From positions 62,001 through 126,000 of the forward strand of contig CAAGGR010000022.1 of assembly GCA_900769445.1 (NCBI GenBank): a DNA stretch of 64,000 nucleotides, read 5' to 3'. The stretch is from an uncultured Alistipes sp. (GTDB lineage: Bacteria > Bacteroidota > Bacteroidia > Bacteroidales > Rikenellaceae). Of this stretch, positions 36,478 to 44,579 are shown in pieces (position 1 is the first letter of the stretch; each line of letters opens with the position of its first letter). A model generated the notes under the pieces. That model saw only the letters and a list, made by a program, of their open reading frames with translations, did not search any database and was not told the origin of the DNA. A program made the translations under genes and the position numbers.

Positions 36478-38571
36478 ATGAATAAGGGTAAAATTTTATT
36501 GATATGCTTGGCAGGTTTGTTCGCAGCATCTTGTGCTATGGACAACGTTGATCAGCCTGTAGCGCCAGCTCACGAGGTTGCCATTGCCAAGAAATTCGTT
36601 AATACCTCTTCTGGTGCTGTTGCAGGAAAGCTTCTTCTTTACGTAGATAAGGAGTATGTTTCTCAGCTTGAGGCTGCAAATGGAACTACATGTACAGGTG
36701 TAAGCACTATCGATGAGGTTGCTGAGCAGATTGGTGCTACTGGTATTCACCAGTTGTTTAACATGAAGGTCAACGCTGAGCAGAAGCGTGAGCTTGGCAT
36801 GGATCGTTGGTTTACTATCGTCTTCGACGAGGAGGTAAATGTTAACGATGCTGCTAAGGCTTTGGCTGCAACAGATGTTGTTCGTCGTGTTGAGTTCTCA
36901 AAGTTGCACAAGGGTCCTAATGTAGATAAGGCACAGGTTGTTGACCTTAGCCTAATGCCTAAGACTCGCGCTCTTGCAGAGTCATATCCTAACGATGAGT
37001 CATTCGTTGCAGGTCTTCAGTGGCCATTGTTCAACAACGGCGATAAGGAACTTCACCCAGATATCGTAGCAGGTGCTGATATCAATGTTGTTCCTGCTTG
37101 GGATTTGACAAAGGGTAGCAACGAGGTTATCGTTGCAGTTATTGATCAGGGTATCGACGTTACTCATGGCGACTTGGTTGACAATATTTGGGTTAACAAC
37201 AAGCCAGGTAAAAAGACTGGTATTGCTGAGATCCCTGATAATGGTATCGATGATGACGGTAATGGTTACATCGATGATATCCATGGTTACAACTTCGCTG
37301 GTAACGAGGACTACAAAAAGTATACAGAGAAGAAGGATACTCTTATCTACCCTGAGCCAATTCTTCCACAGGAGCATGGTACACACGTTGCAGGTACTGT
37401 AGCTGCTGTTAGCAACAACGGTAAGGGTATTGCAGGTGTTGCAGGTGGTGATTTTAAGTATGGTATTAAGGGTGCTCGCCTAATGTCTTGCCAGATTTTG
37501 GGTGTTGACGAGCCTAAGTGTGAGGGTGATGCTGCAGCTCTTGCTATGGAGTACGCTGCTGATAACGGTGCTGTTATCGCTCAGAACTCATGGGGTAACG
37601 AGCCAGGTGCTATCACTTCGGATTACACTTATGAGATTGCTATGTCTGCTCGTTATGAGGCATTCAGATACTTTATGAAGAAGAAGAACCACCCAGCATT
37701 GGATGGTGGTATCATCGTCTTTGCTGCAGGTAACGAGTCTGCTGCTATGGCAGGTTACCCAGGTGCTTACAGCGAGTATATCTCTGTAACAGCTCTTGGT
37801 CCTGATGGTCGTCCAGCTCTTTACACTAACTACGGTCCTGGTTGTAACATCGCTGCTCCTGGTGGTGAGTACTTCGTAAATCACTTCAACCACGCTATGG
37901 AGACTGGTTGTGTTCTTTCAACACTTCCAAAGGATGAGAATGGTGAGGATCAGTATGGTTATATGCAGGGTACATCAATGGCTACACCACACGTTTCAGG
38001 TGTTGCAGCGTTGGCTCTTTCATATGCTGAGCAGATTGGTAAGACTTACACTGTAAACCAGTTCAAGGAGCTTCTTCTTACATCTGTTGTTGACGTTAAC
38101 CAGCGTCTTAGCGGATATAAGTATACTTCAGCTGGTAAGGAGGTTCCACTTACTACATATCGCAACAAGATGGGTACTGGTTGCATCGATGCATACCGCG
38201 TACTCTCTGCTATGCATGGTATGGCATGTGTTCCTGTTGTTGCAGGCGAGGAGGCTATCATCAATGTAATGGATCTTGTTGCTGATGGTCAGACAACAAT
38301 CAAGATTTTGGAGGATATTATCATCCCAGATGATGTTCGCAAGCGTCTTGGTATCCATAATGAGACAATCTTCGGTAGCAACCTTATCCTCACTTGTGAG
38401 AATACCGGTACAGGTGTTATTAAGCTTGGTTTGGTAGCTGGTGGCAACCAGGTCGGCGGTGGTAATGCTATGGGTGGTATGTACATCGAGAAGGAGATTG
38501 CTATCATTGTTCGTGGCAACTACGATTACGACCCAGATAACAATATTATTGGTTCTGAGGGTTGGTTGTAA
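36478..38571 (+). CDS. Subtilisin-like (S8) serine protease lipoprotein, copy B
   Basis: Subtilase of 697 aa, the longest of the four. Lipoprotein signal AASC (Cys19). The pro-domain at about 35-145 shares KFVNTSSGAVAGKLLLYVD and LGMDRWFTIVFDEEVNV with copies C and D. Triad: Asp223 in VIDQGIDVTHGDL, His300 in EHGTHVAGTV, Ser500 in GTSMATPHVSG; oxyanion Asn in FAAGNES. The Asp-to-His span is longer than in the others, with an insert KKYTEKKDTLIYPEPI before the catalytic His. The C-terminal module has AGGNQVGGGNAMGGMYIEKE and ends GSEGWL. It is part of the SusCD unit and is followed after 42 bases by the GLUG/lipocalin lipoprotein. Substrate not known. Confidence 0.94.
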   Translation: MNKGKILLICLAGLFAASCAMDNVDQPVAPAHEVAIAKKFVNTSSGAVAGKLLLYVDKEYVSQLEAANGTTCTGVSTIDEVAEQIGATGIHQLFNMKVNAEQKRELGMDRWFTIVFDEEVNVNDAAKALAATDVVRRVEFSKLHKGPNVDKAQVVDLSLMPKTRALAESYPNDESFVAGLQWPLFNNGDKELHPDIVAGADINVVPAWDLTKGSNEVIVAVIDQGIDVTHGDLVDNIWVNNKPGKKTGIAEIPDNGIDDDGNGYIDDIHGYNFAGNEDYKKYTEKKDTLIYPEPILPQEHGTHVAGTVAAVSNNGKGIAGVAGGDFKYGIKGARLMSCQILGVDEPKCEGDAAALAMEYAADNGAVIAQNSWGNEPGAITSDYTYEIAMSARYEAFRYFMKKKNHPALDGGIIVFAAGNESAAMAGYPGAYSEYISVTALGPDGRPALYTNYGPGCNIAAPGGEYFVNHFNHAMETGCVLSTLPKDENGEDQYGYMQGTSMATPHVSGVAALALSYAEQIGKTYTVNQFKELLLTSVVDVNQRLSGYKYTSAGKEVPLTTYRNKMGTGCIDAYRVLSAMHGMACVPVVAGEEAIINVMDLVADGQTTIKILEDIIIPDDVRKRLGIHNETIFGSNLILTCENTGTGVIKLGLVAGGNQVGGGNAMGGMYIEKEIAIIVRGNYDYDPDNNIIGSEGWL

Positions 38572-38613
38572 TAGTCGCAATCTAAAGTAATAATTGCTAA
38601 AAGAGAAAGAATT

Positions 38614-41600
38614 ATGAAGAATCTTAAGATATGGTCGCTTGCACTCATGTTACTTGTTGCGTTGACAGGTTGTGAGACTGCGGGTGATGATAAGGATGGT
38701 AACAATGGCAAGAAGGAGGCTCCTTTCAAGCCAGTTGCTACAACCGAGCTTGCTACTAAGATTGTAAACAAGTGGCAGCTTACAACGTATGCTAACCAGC
38801 CAGCTAATTTTGATATCTTTATCGACTTCATGGCTGATGGCTCATATGCGCTATATGAGCGAACATACAACTCAAAGTTTGAGTACCACACAGGTAACTA
38901 TAATCTTGCTGGTAATGTTCTTACTGGTGATTATGTAACTGGTGGCAAGTGGAATGACGAGTACACAGTTCAGATTGCAGAGAATCCTCTTCGTCTTCGT
39001 TTGATCGAGAAGGATGGTACATATGCTCAGTATGAGGTGCCTATTAATGGCATCCCTGATTACGTTGTTGCAGCTGTTCCAGAGTGGGACGGTAAGACAT
39101 ATAAGCCAGTTCCTGCTGTAGCTGCAAGTGGTTACATCGAGATTACTCACCCAGCTCAGTTCGCAACTTTGGTTTCTGAGACTGATCCTGCTGCATTCGT
39201 TGCTACAGGTAAGAAGGTGAAGATCATGAACGACCTCTACTTCAACAACTACGAGCTTACACCAGTCGCTGACATGGAGTACTTCCGTGATTTCGTATTG
39301 GAGGGTAACGATGCTACTCTTTACGATATCAAGATTAAGGCTGATACCGTAGCAGCTCTCTTCCCAAATGTTGTTAATGCAAAGATTTCTAACCTTACTA
39401 TCAGCAATATCTCTGTTGATGCTGGTGCTGGCGAGAAGGCATATGCTGGTGGTCTTATCGGTCGCTCATATGGCCAGGTAGAGCTTCGCAAAGTTGTTGT
39501 TGAGAACTCTACTATCAAGGGTACTAACAAGGTTGGTGGTTTGGTAGGTTTCGTTGCTGAGGATAGCATCTACGCTTTGATGTGTGGTGTTAAGAACTCA
39601 ACAATCGTTACAAATGAGTTTGCTAACGAGTCTGGTTTGGCTGGTGGTCTTATCGGTTACCTTGGCTGTACAGAGCAGGTTCCTGTTGCTGCTGCTTCGA
39701 CTCTTGAGCAGTGCTTCGTAAGCAATACAACTCTTGATGTAGTTAACTCTCGTAACGATAACACTCGTGCTAATAGCGAGTTTATCGGTGGTATCGGTGG
39801 TGATGATGGCGATATCGTATATATCGTTGCTGCTAATGTCGAGAATGTAACAATGTCAGACGAGGTTACAACTCCTCTCTTCGATGGTCTCGTTGGTGGT
39901 TTGCGTGGTAAGTTCACAGTAGCTATCAACGGCACTGCTAAGTGGAATGGTCTTGTTTCAGAGACTCTTCCTGAGGCTAATGCTGCTGGTGTTATCGAGA
40001 TTGTTACTCCAAGCCAGTTTGCAGGTCTTCTTGTAAATGGTTGCACTACTCAGGCTAACATCTCTATCAAGAACATAATGGACTTCTCTCAGGGTGTTGA
40101 TACTGAGGGTAAGGCTGTAAACGGTGTTATCACACATGTAGACACTGATACTGTTAAGTACCGTGATCTCAACATCAATGGTAATGGTGTTATTATCTCT
40201 AATCTTACTGTTGTAAGCGAGGCTGGTTTCCCATCGGCTCTTCTTCCAAACGTTGCAGATGTAAAGGTTTCTAATGTAATCTTTGACAACATCTCAGTTG
40301 ATGCAGGTGCTGGTGAGGATGCATATGCAGGTATCGTTATTGGTAGGTCATACGGTGATACTGTTGTTGATAATGTTACTGTTAAGAACTCATCTGTTAA
40401 GGGTACTAGCAAGGTTGGTGGTTTGGTTGGTATGGTTGCTGAGGATAGCATCGTAGTTACCAACTCTACTGTTAAAGCTACTGCTATTGAGACACATGAG
40501 CTTGCTGAGGAGTCAGGTTTGGCTGGTGGTCTTATCGGTTTCATCGCTGGTGCTGAGGGTACATTGTGCGAGTTTAAGGTTTCTGACTGCGTAGTATCTG
40601 GCTGTAACTTCAAGGTAAATAACTCACGCGGCAATGAGAATCGTGCTAATAACTTGTTTATCGGTGGTGTAGATGGTGATAATGGTGATATCCTAACAAT
40701 CTCTAACCTCCAGGAGGGCGCTAAGACTGATCCTGCTAATACTTGGGTTGAGACTGGTGCCACTACATACAAGTCTGCTTATCCTTGTGTTGGTGGTGTT
40801 CGTGGTTTGATGTCTATCTGCATCGACGGTACTGCTTACTGGAATGGTTATCTTGCTCCAGAGTTGCCTGCAGCTCAGGCTGGTGTTATGGAGATTGTTG
40901 CTGCAAACCAGTTTGCGAAGCTTCTTGCTGATGGTGTAAAGCCAAATACTCAGATTGTTCTTAAGAACAACCTTGACTTCGCTCAGGGTGTTGATGCTGA
41001 GGGCAAGAGCGTATGTGGTGTTCTCAACCCAGTTGTAGACCGTGAGAAGTTCCGTAACATCCATGTTAAGGGTTCAAGCAAGACTATCTCTAACTTCGCT
41101 GTTGAGGCTAATGGTCGTGTAGCAGCTCTCTTCCCAGAGGTTGCTGATGCAAAGATCGTTGATCTTACTATCTCTAAGGCCTCTGTTGATGCAGGTGTAG
41201 GTGAGCATGCTTATGCGGGTGCTGTTATCGGCCACTCATATGGTGATATTATCCTCTCTAACGTAGATGTTGTTGAGTCTACAATTAAGGGTACTAACAA
41301 GATTGGTGCTTTGATTGGTCTTGTTGAGGAGTATAGCATTATCGCTACTAATTGTGATGTTGATAAGACAATCATCGAGACTCATGAGCTTGCTGAGGAG
41401 TCAGGTTTGGCTGGTGGTTTCATCGGTTACATCTCTTGCGAGGACGATGGTGTCGAGAAGAAGTCATCAATCTCTACTTGTAGCGTTAAGAATACAACTC
41501 TTAATGTAATTAACTCTCGCGGTAATGAAGAACGCGCTAATAGCGAGTTTATCGGTGGTATCGGTGGTGATGCTACAGATGAGCTTGAGCTTAAGTCTAT

Positions 41601-41868
41601 CACTCTTACTGGTAATACTCTTAAGGAGACAGGCGCAGAGAACTACACTGCATACCACCTCAAGTATATCGGTGGTAAGCGTGGTGCGTTCAAGGTTATC
41701 GTTGATGGCGTTGATATCGACAAGGTGGTAGAGGAGCCTACTCCTGGCGAGGGCGAGAATCCTGGCGCAGGCGAGAACCCTGGCGAGGGCGAGAACCCTG
41801 GCGCAGGTGAGAACCCTGGCGCAGGTGAGAACACTGGCTCAACAGATGGTTCGGAGAACTTAGAGTAA
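38614..41868 (+). CDS. Lipoprotein with lipocalin-like head and three GLUG-like tandem repeats (partner of subtilase B)
   Basis: A 1084-aa lipoprotein (signal LTGC, Cys20, start MKNLKIWSL shared with the lipocalin after subtilase D). Residues about 45-155 form the lipocalin-like domain (NKWQLTTYANQPANFDIFID, then LYERTY and GDYVTG). Three tandem repeats of roughly 295 aa follow (about 157-445, 446-744 and 745-1040). Each contains SVDAGxGExAYAGxxIGxSYG, STIKGTNKVGGLVG-like GLUG motifs, the ESGLAGGxIG block and an NSRGNExRANxxFIGG block, typical of beta-helical adhesins. The tail is GENPGAGENPGE-type low complexity coded by an 18-base minisatellite (41746-41835). Terminator follows at 41902. 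An adhesive or substrate-holding role beside the protease is inference. Confidence 0.82.
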   Translation: MKNLKIWSLALMLLVALTGCETAGDDKDGNNGKKEAPFKPVATTELATKIVNKWQLTTYANQPANFDIFIDFMADGSYALYERTYNSKFEYHTGNYNLAGNVLTGDYVTGGKWNDEYTVQIAENPLRLRLIEKDGTYAQYEVPINGIPDYVVAAVPEWDGKTYKPVPAVAASGYIEITHPAQFATLVSETDPAAFVATGKKVKIMNDLYFNNYELTPVADMEYFRDFVLEGNDATLYDIKIKADTVAALFPNVVNAKISNLTISNISVDAGAGEKAYAGGLIGRSYGQVELRKVVVENSTIKGTNKVGGLVGFVAEDSIYALMCGVKNSTIVTNEFANESGLAGGLIGYLGCTEQVPVAAASTLEQCFVSNTTLDVVNSRNDNTRANSEFIGGIGGDDGDIVYIVAANVENVTMSDEVTTPLFDGLVGGLRGKFTVAINGTAKWNGLVSETLPEANAAGVIEIVTPSQFAGLLVNGCTTQANISIKNIMDFSQGVDTEGKAVNGVITHVDTDTVKYRDLNINGNGVIISNLTVVSEAGFPSALLPNVADVKVSNVIFDNISVDAGAGEDAYAGIVIGRSYGDTVVDNVTVKNSSVKGTSKVGGLVGMVAEDSIVVTNSTVKATAIETHELAEESGLAGGLIGFIAGAEGTLCEFKVSDCVVSGCNFKVNNSRGNENRANNLFIGGVDGDNGDILTISNLQEGAKTDPANTWVETGATTYKSAYPCVGGVRGLMSICIDGTAYWNGYLAPELPAAQAGVMEIVAANQFAKLLADGVKPNTQIVLKNNLDFAQGVDAEGKSVCGVLNPVVDREKFRNIHVKGSSKTISNFAVEANGRVAALFPEVADAKIVDLTISKASVDAGVGEHAYAGAVIGHSYGDIILSNVDVVESTIKGTNKIGALIGLVEEYSIIATNCDVDKTIIETHELAEESGLAGGFIGYISCEDDGVEKKSSISTCSVKNTTLNVINSRGNEERANSEFIGGIGGDATDELELKSITLTGNTLKETGAENYTAYHLKYIGGKRGAFKVIVDGVDIDKVVEEPTPGEGENPGAGENPGEGENPGAGENPGAGENTGSTDGSENLE
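41746..41835 (+). repeat. 18-base minisatellite encoding the PGEGEN/PGAGEN tail
   Basis: Five units of 18 bases in frame (GGCGAGGGCGAGAACCCT-type, with GAG/GCA alternation), coding Gly-Glu/Ala-Gly-Glu-Asn-Pro near the C terminus of the GLUG lipoprotein. Unit number is likely to vary between strains, changing linker length without a frameshift. Confidence 0.85.
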
Positions 41869-41901
41869 TTCTCTACACTACATAGATAGTATTTCTATAA
41901 A

Positions 41902-41947
41902 ATTGGCCCCAAAGGTTTGTTCGCAAACTTTTGGGGTCAATTTTTTT
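41902..41947 (+). terminator. Intrinsic terminator ending the SusCD to GLUG lipoprotein unit
   Basis: Long stem ATTGGCCCCAAA-GGTTTG with CAAAC-TTTTGGGGTCAAT (TTCG loop), followed by TTTTTTT from 41941, 33 bases past the stop codon. It separates the 28.3-41.9 kb unit from subtilase C. A TATATTCG box (41970-41977), one base off the -7 consensus, might start the next unit, but its -33 spacing is poor. Confidence 0.9.
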
Positions 41948-42032
41948 ATTATGTTTGGATATTTTTTAGTATATTCGCCTCGTGAAATAGTGTTTTTTTA
42001 GAAATCTATAAACAACCTAATAATTTTTTTAG

Positions 42033-44051
42033 ATGATTAAGACCAAATTTTTAGTTGTCGCAACGGCCTTAATTCTTGGTGTGGCATGTGTTCAGGATCC
42101 AGATATGGACTCTGTAGGCAAGCATGAGCAGTCGGTAGAGGCTAAGTTTGTGAATACACCTGACGACGCTGCTAAAGGCGAAATTATTCTTTATGTAGAT
42201 GACGCTACAGCGAAGACTTGGATGTCTGCAGATGGGGCTACTCGTTCGGGAGTTATGGCGCTTGACCAGGTTGCGTTGGAGCTTAACGCTACATCTATCA
42301 GACCAGTGTTCAACCTAAAGATGAATGCTGAGAGAAAGATTGCGAGCGGTATGCACAAATGGTTCGTAGTGAAGTTTGATAAGGAGTTGGACATCGAGGA
42401 GGTAGCAACTAAATATGCCCAGATGCCACAGATTTCACGTGTGCAGTATGCTAAGAAGATTAACCGCCCAACAAATTCTGCTGTGCCAGTGCCAGAGGAG
42501 GTTGCTACTCGTGGAGGCACCACTAAGACCTTCAACGACCCTCAGTTGTATAAGCAGTGGCACTATGATAACGATGGTACTGTTGTCTTCCAGAATACTT
42601 TGGCTGGCGAGGATATAGGTGCTGTTCGTGCGTGGAAGTACACTACGGGTAACCCAGAGGTTATTGTCGCTGTTGTGGATGAGGGTGTTAAGTATACACA
42701 CCCTGACTTGGTGGATAATATGTGGGTAAACGAGGCTGAGTTGAACGGTGTAGAGGGCGTTGACGATGATAAGAATGGTTACGCTGATGATATCTATGGT
42801 ATCAATGCTGTGAGCTATCCTCACAAGGGTATTACCTGGGCTGAAAATGGTGATACTGGCCATGGTACCCACGTAGCAGGAACTGTAGCTGCGGTTAACA
42901 ATAATGGTATCGGTGTCTGCGGTGTTGCTGGAGGCTCGGGTAAGGGCGATGGTGTGCGTATTATGTCTGTGCAGATTTTTGATGGCGAGGTGGATACTTA
43001 TCACAAGGAAACAGCAATGGCCATAGAGTATGCAACAGATATGGGTGCATCTATTATCCAGTGTTCATGGGGTTATAACTCGGACTACCGTATGTCGGAC
43101 TCTCAATACGAGGCTAATAAAAGTTTGGAGTGGACTGCGATTAAATACTTCCTTAAATATGGTGGTTGCTCGGCACTCGATGGTGGTGTAGCAATCTTCG
43201 CTGCGGGTAACGAAAGCAAGAACTATTCTGACTACCCAGGTGCGCATAGAGATGTTATCTCTGTTACATCATACACTCCAGATGGTCTCCCTGCAACATA
43301 TACCAACTATGGTGCTGGCTGTAATGTCTCGGCTCCAGGTGGCGAGTACTCATACGCAAAGTATGGTAAGTGCCACTACGACGGCAATGTGTTGTCTACA
43401 GTGCCAAGTGAGACCGTTGATCCTATTACAAAAAAACTCTATAACTCAAACTACGCCTATATGCAGGGTACATCTATGGCTTGCCCTCATGTTTCGGGTG
43501 TGGCAGCGTTGCTTATCTCTTACGCTATAGAGAATGGTATCAAGCTGACAAATGAGCGTGTGAACGAGATTCTTACAAGCTCGGTGCGCGACTTCGACGG
43601 TGTCTTGACGGGAACAAAGCTCGCGTACGACTACTGGGGTACGGAGTATCGTGCAAATATCGCTAAGTATAATGGCGGAATGGGTACAGGTAAGCTCGAT
43701 GCTGTGCTTGCTATTATGAACCTTCGTGGAGCGACATGTATTCCTGTTGTTGTTGGCGAGGAGGCTGAAATTGATATCAACCACTATATGGGTACTGGCG
43801 ACTTGCATATCACACCTGTCAAAGATTGTATTATCGATGAGGATGCCTTTGATCAGCTCGCTATCAGTGTCGATTATTTCGAAGGTAAGCACTATATTTT
43901 GTGTGCTAAGGCTGGTATTGGCGTGGTAACGTTTAAGTATATCGCTGGTGGTACTACTCTTGGTGGTGATAAGGCTGCAGGTGGTACGCTTATGGAGAAG
44001 GAGTTTGTTATCATCGCACGTGATAGCAACGATCATGGTGGTTGGTTGTAG
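42033..44051 (+). CDS. Subtilisin-like (S8) serine protease lipoprotein, copy C
   Basis: Subtilase of 672 aa with lipoprotein signal GVAC (Cys19). Pro-domain at about 35-140 (KFVNTPDDAAKGEIILYVDD, MHKWFVVKFDKELDI). Triad complete: Asp216 in VVDEGVKYTHPDL, His277 in GHGTHVAGTV, Ser481 in GTSMACPHVSG; oxyanion Asn in FAAGNES. The usual NSWG before the substrate pocket is QCSWG here (Asn to Cys), unlike the other three copies. The C-terminal module has GGTTLGGDKAAGGTLMEKE and ends DHGGWL. It starts a new unit after a terminator. The lipocalin-like partner follows after 21 bases. Very close to copy D, pointing to recent duplication. Confidence 0.94.
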   Translation: MIKTKFLVVATALILGVACVQDPDMDSVGKHEQSVEAKFVNTPDDAAKGEIILYVDDATAKTWMSADGATRSGVMALDQVALELNATSIRPVFNLKMNAERKIASGMHKWFVVKFDKELDIEEVATKYAQMPQISRVQYAKKINRPTNSAVPVPEEVATRGGTTKTFNDPQLYKQWHYDNDGTVVFQNTLAGEDIGAVRAWKYTTGNPEVIVAVVDEGVKYTHPDLVDNMWVNEAELNGVEGVDDDKNGYADDIYGINAVSYPHKGITWAENGDTGHGTHVAGTVAAVNNNGIGVCGVAGGSGKGDGVRIMSVQIFDGEVDTYHKETAMAIEYATDMGASIIQCSWGYNSDYRMSDSQYEANKSLEWTAIKYFLKYGGCSALDGGVAIFAAGNESKNYSDYPGAHRDVISVTSYTPDGLPATYTNYGAGCNVSAPGGEYSYAKYGKCHYDGNVLSTVPSETVDPITKKLYNSNYAYMQGTSMACPHVSGVAALLISYAIENGIKLTNERVNEILTSSVRDFDGVLTGTKLAYDYWGTEYRANIAKYNGGMGTGKLDAVLAIMNLRGATCIPVVVGEEAEIDINHYMGTGDLHITPVKDCIIDEDAFDQLAISVDYFEGKHYILCAKAGIGVVTFKYIAGGTTLGGDKAAGGTLMEKEFVIIARDSNDHGGWL

Positions 44052-44072
44052 GATAGTAAAATGTTTTAGAAT

Positions 44073-44540
44073 ATGAAGATGTTTAAGTTATATACATTAG
44101 CAGTGTCGCTTCTTATGTTGGTGGCATGCGGTAACGATAACGATGGACCAACGCGCCCAACTTACGAGGGCGAGCCATTGGGAGATATCAGCAATACTTG
44201 GAAGTTGGTATCAGTAAATGATGTGAAGCCAGAGTTTACGGTATATGTGGAGTTTGCCGATGGTCTATTCTATATCTATCAGCAGGTATACGAGTTGGGT
44301 TATGTGTTGTATGAGGGCGACTACACGATAGACTACAATATTGTGTCGGGTAAGTATTTCGACGGCACAAAGTGGAAGTCGAGCTATGTTGGTGAGCTAT
44401 CGGAGTTGGGCGATACCCTTACTATGGTTAGTAAAGAGGAGAATCCAATGGTCAACGTTTATGAGGAGTGTGTGATTCCTGATGATGTAATCGAGGAGGC
44501 TGAGACACGCTCGTTGGTGGATTACAACTACCACTTCTAA
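44073..44540 (+). CDS. Small lipocalin-like lipoprotein, partner of subtilase C
   Basis: A 155-aa lipoprotein (LVAC, Cys19; then GNDNDGPT, an acidic stretch favouring surface export). The mature part (about 38-145) is one lipocalin-like beta barrel: NTWKLVSVNDVKPEFTVYVE, LFYIYQQVYELGYVLYEGDY and IVSGKYFDGTKWKSSY, ending in a short charged tail (DDVIEEAETRS). It aligns by eye along its length with the product after subtilase D and with the N-terminal domain of the GLUG lipoprotein. Placed 21 bases after subtilase C and 39 before subtilase D. The consistent pairing suggests an inhibitor or helper for the protease, by analogy with beta-barrel inhibitors such as staphostatins; this is inference. 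Confidence 0.8.
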   Translation: MKMFKLYTLAVSLLMLVACGNDNDGPTRPTYEGEPLGDISNTWKLVSVNDVKPEFTVYVEFADGLFYIYQQVYELGYVLYEGDYTIDYNIVSGKYFDGTKWKSSYVGELSELGDTLTMVSKEENPMVNVYEECVIPDDVIEEAETRSLVDYNYHF

Positions 44541-44579
44541 TAGAGATTGCAAGGTTACGAAAATCAAACTATTAACGAT

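Noticed and set aside
41643..41834. Minus-strand frame with PGFSPAPGFSPSPG repeats
   Set aside because: Antisense shadow of the 18-base minisatellite in the GLUG lipoprotein gene.
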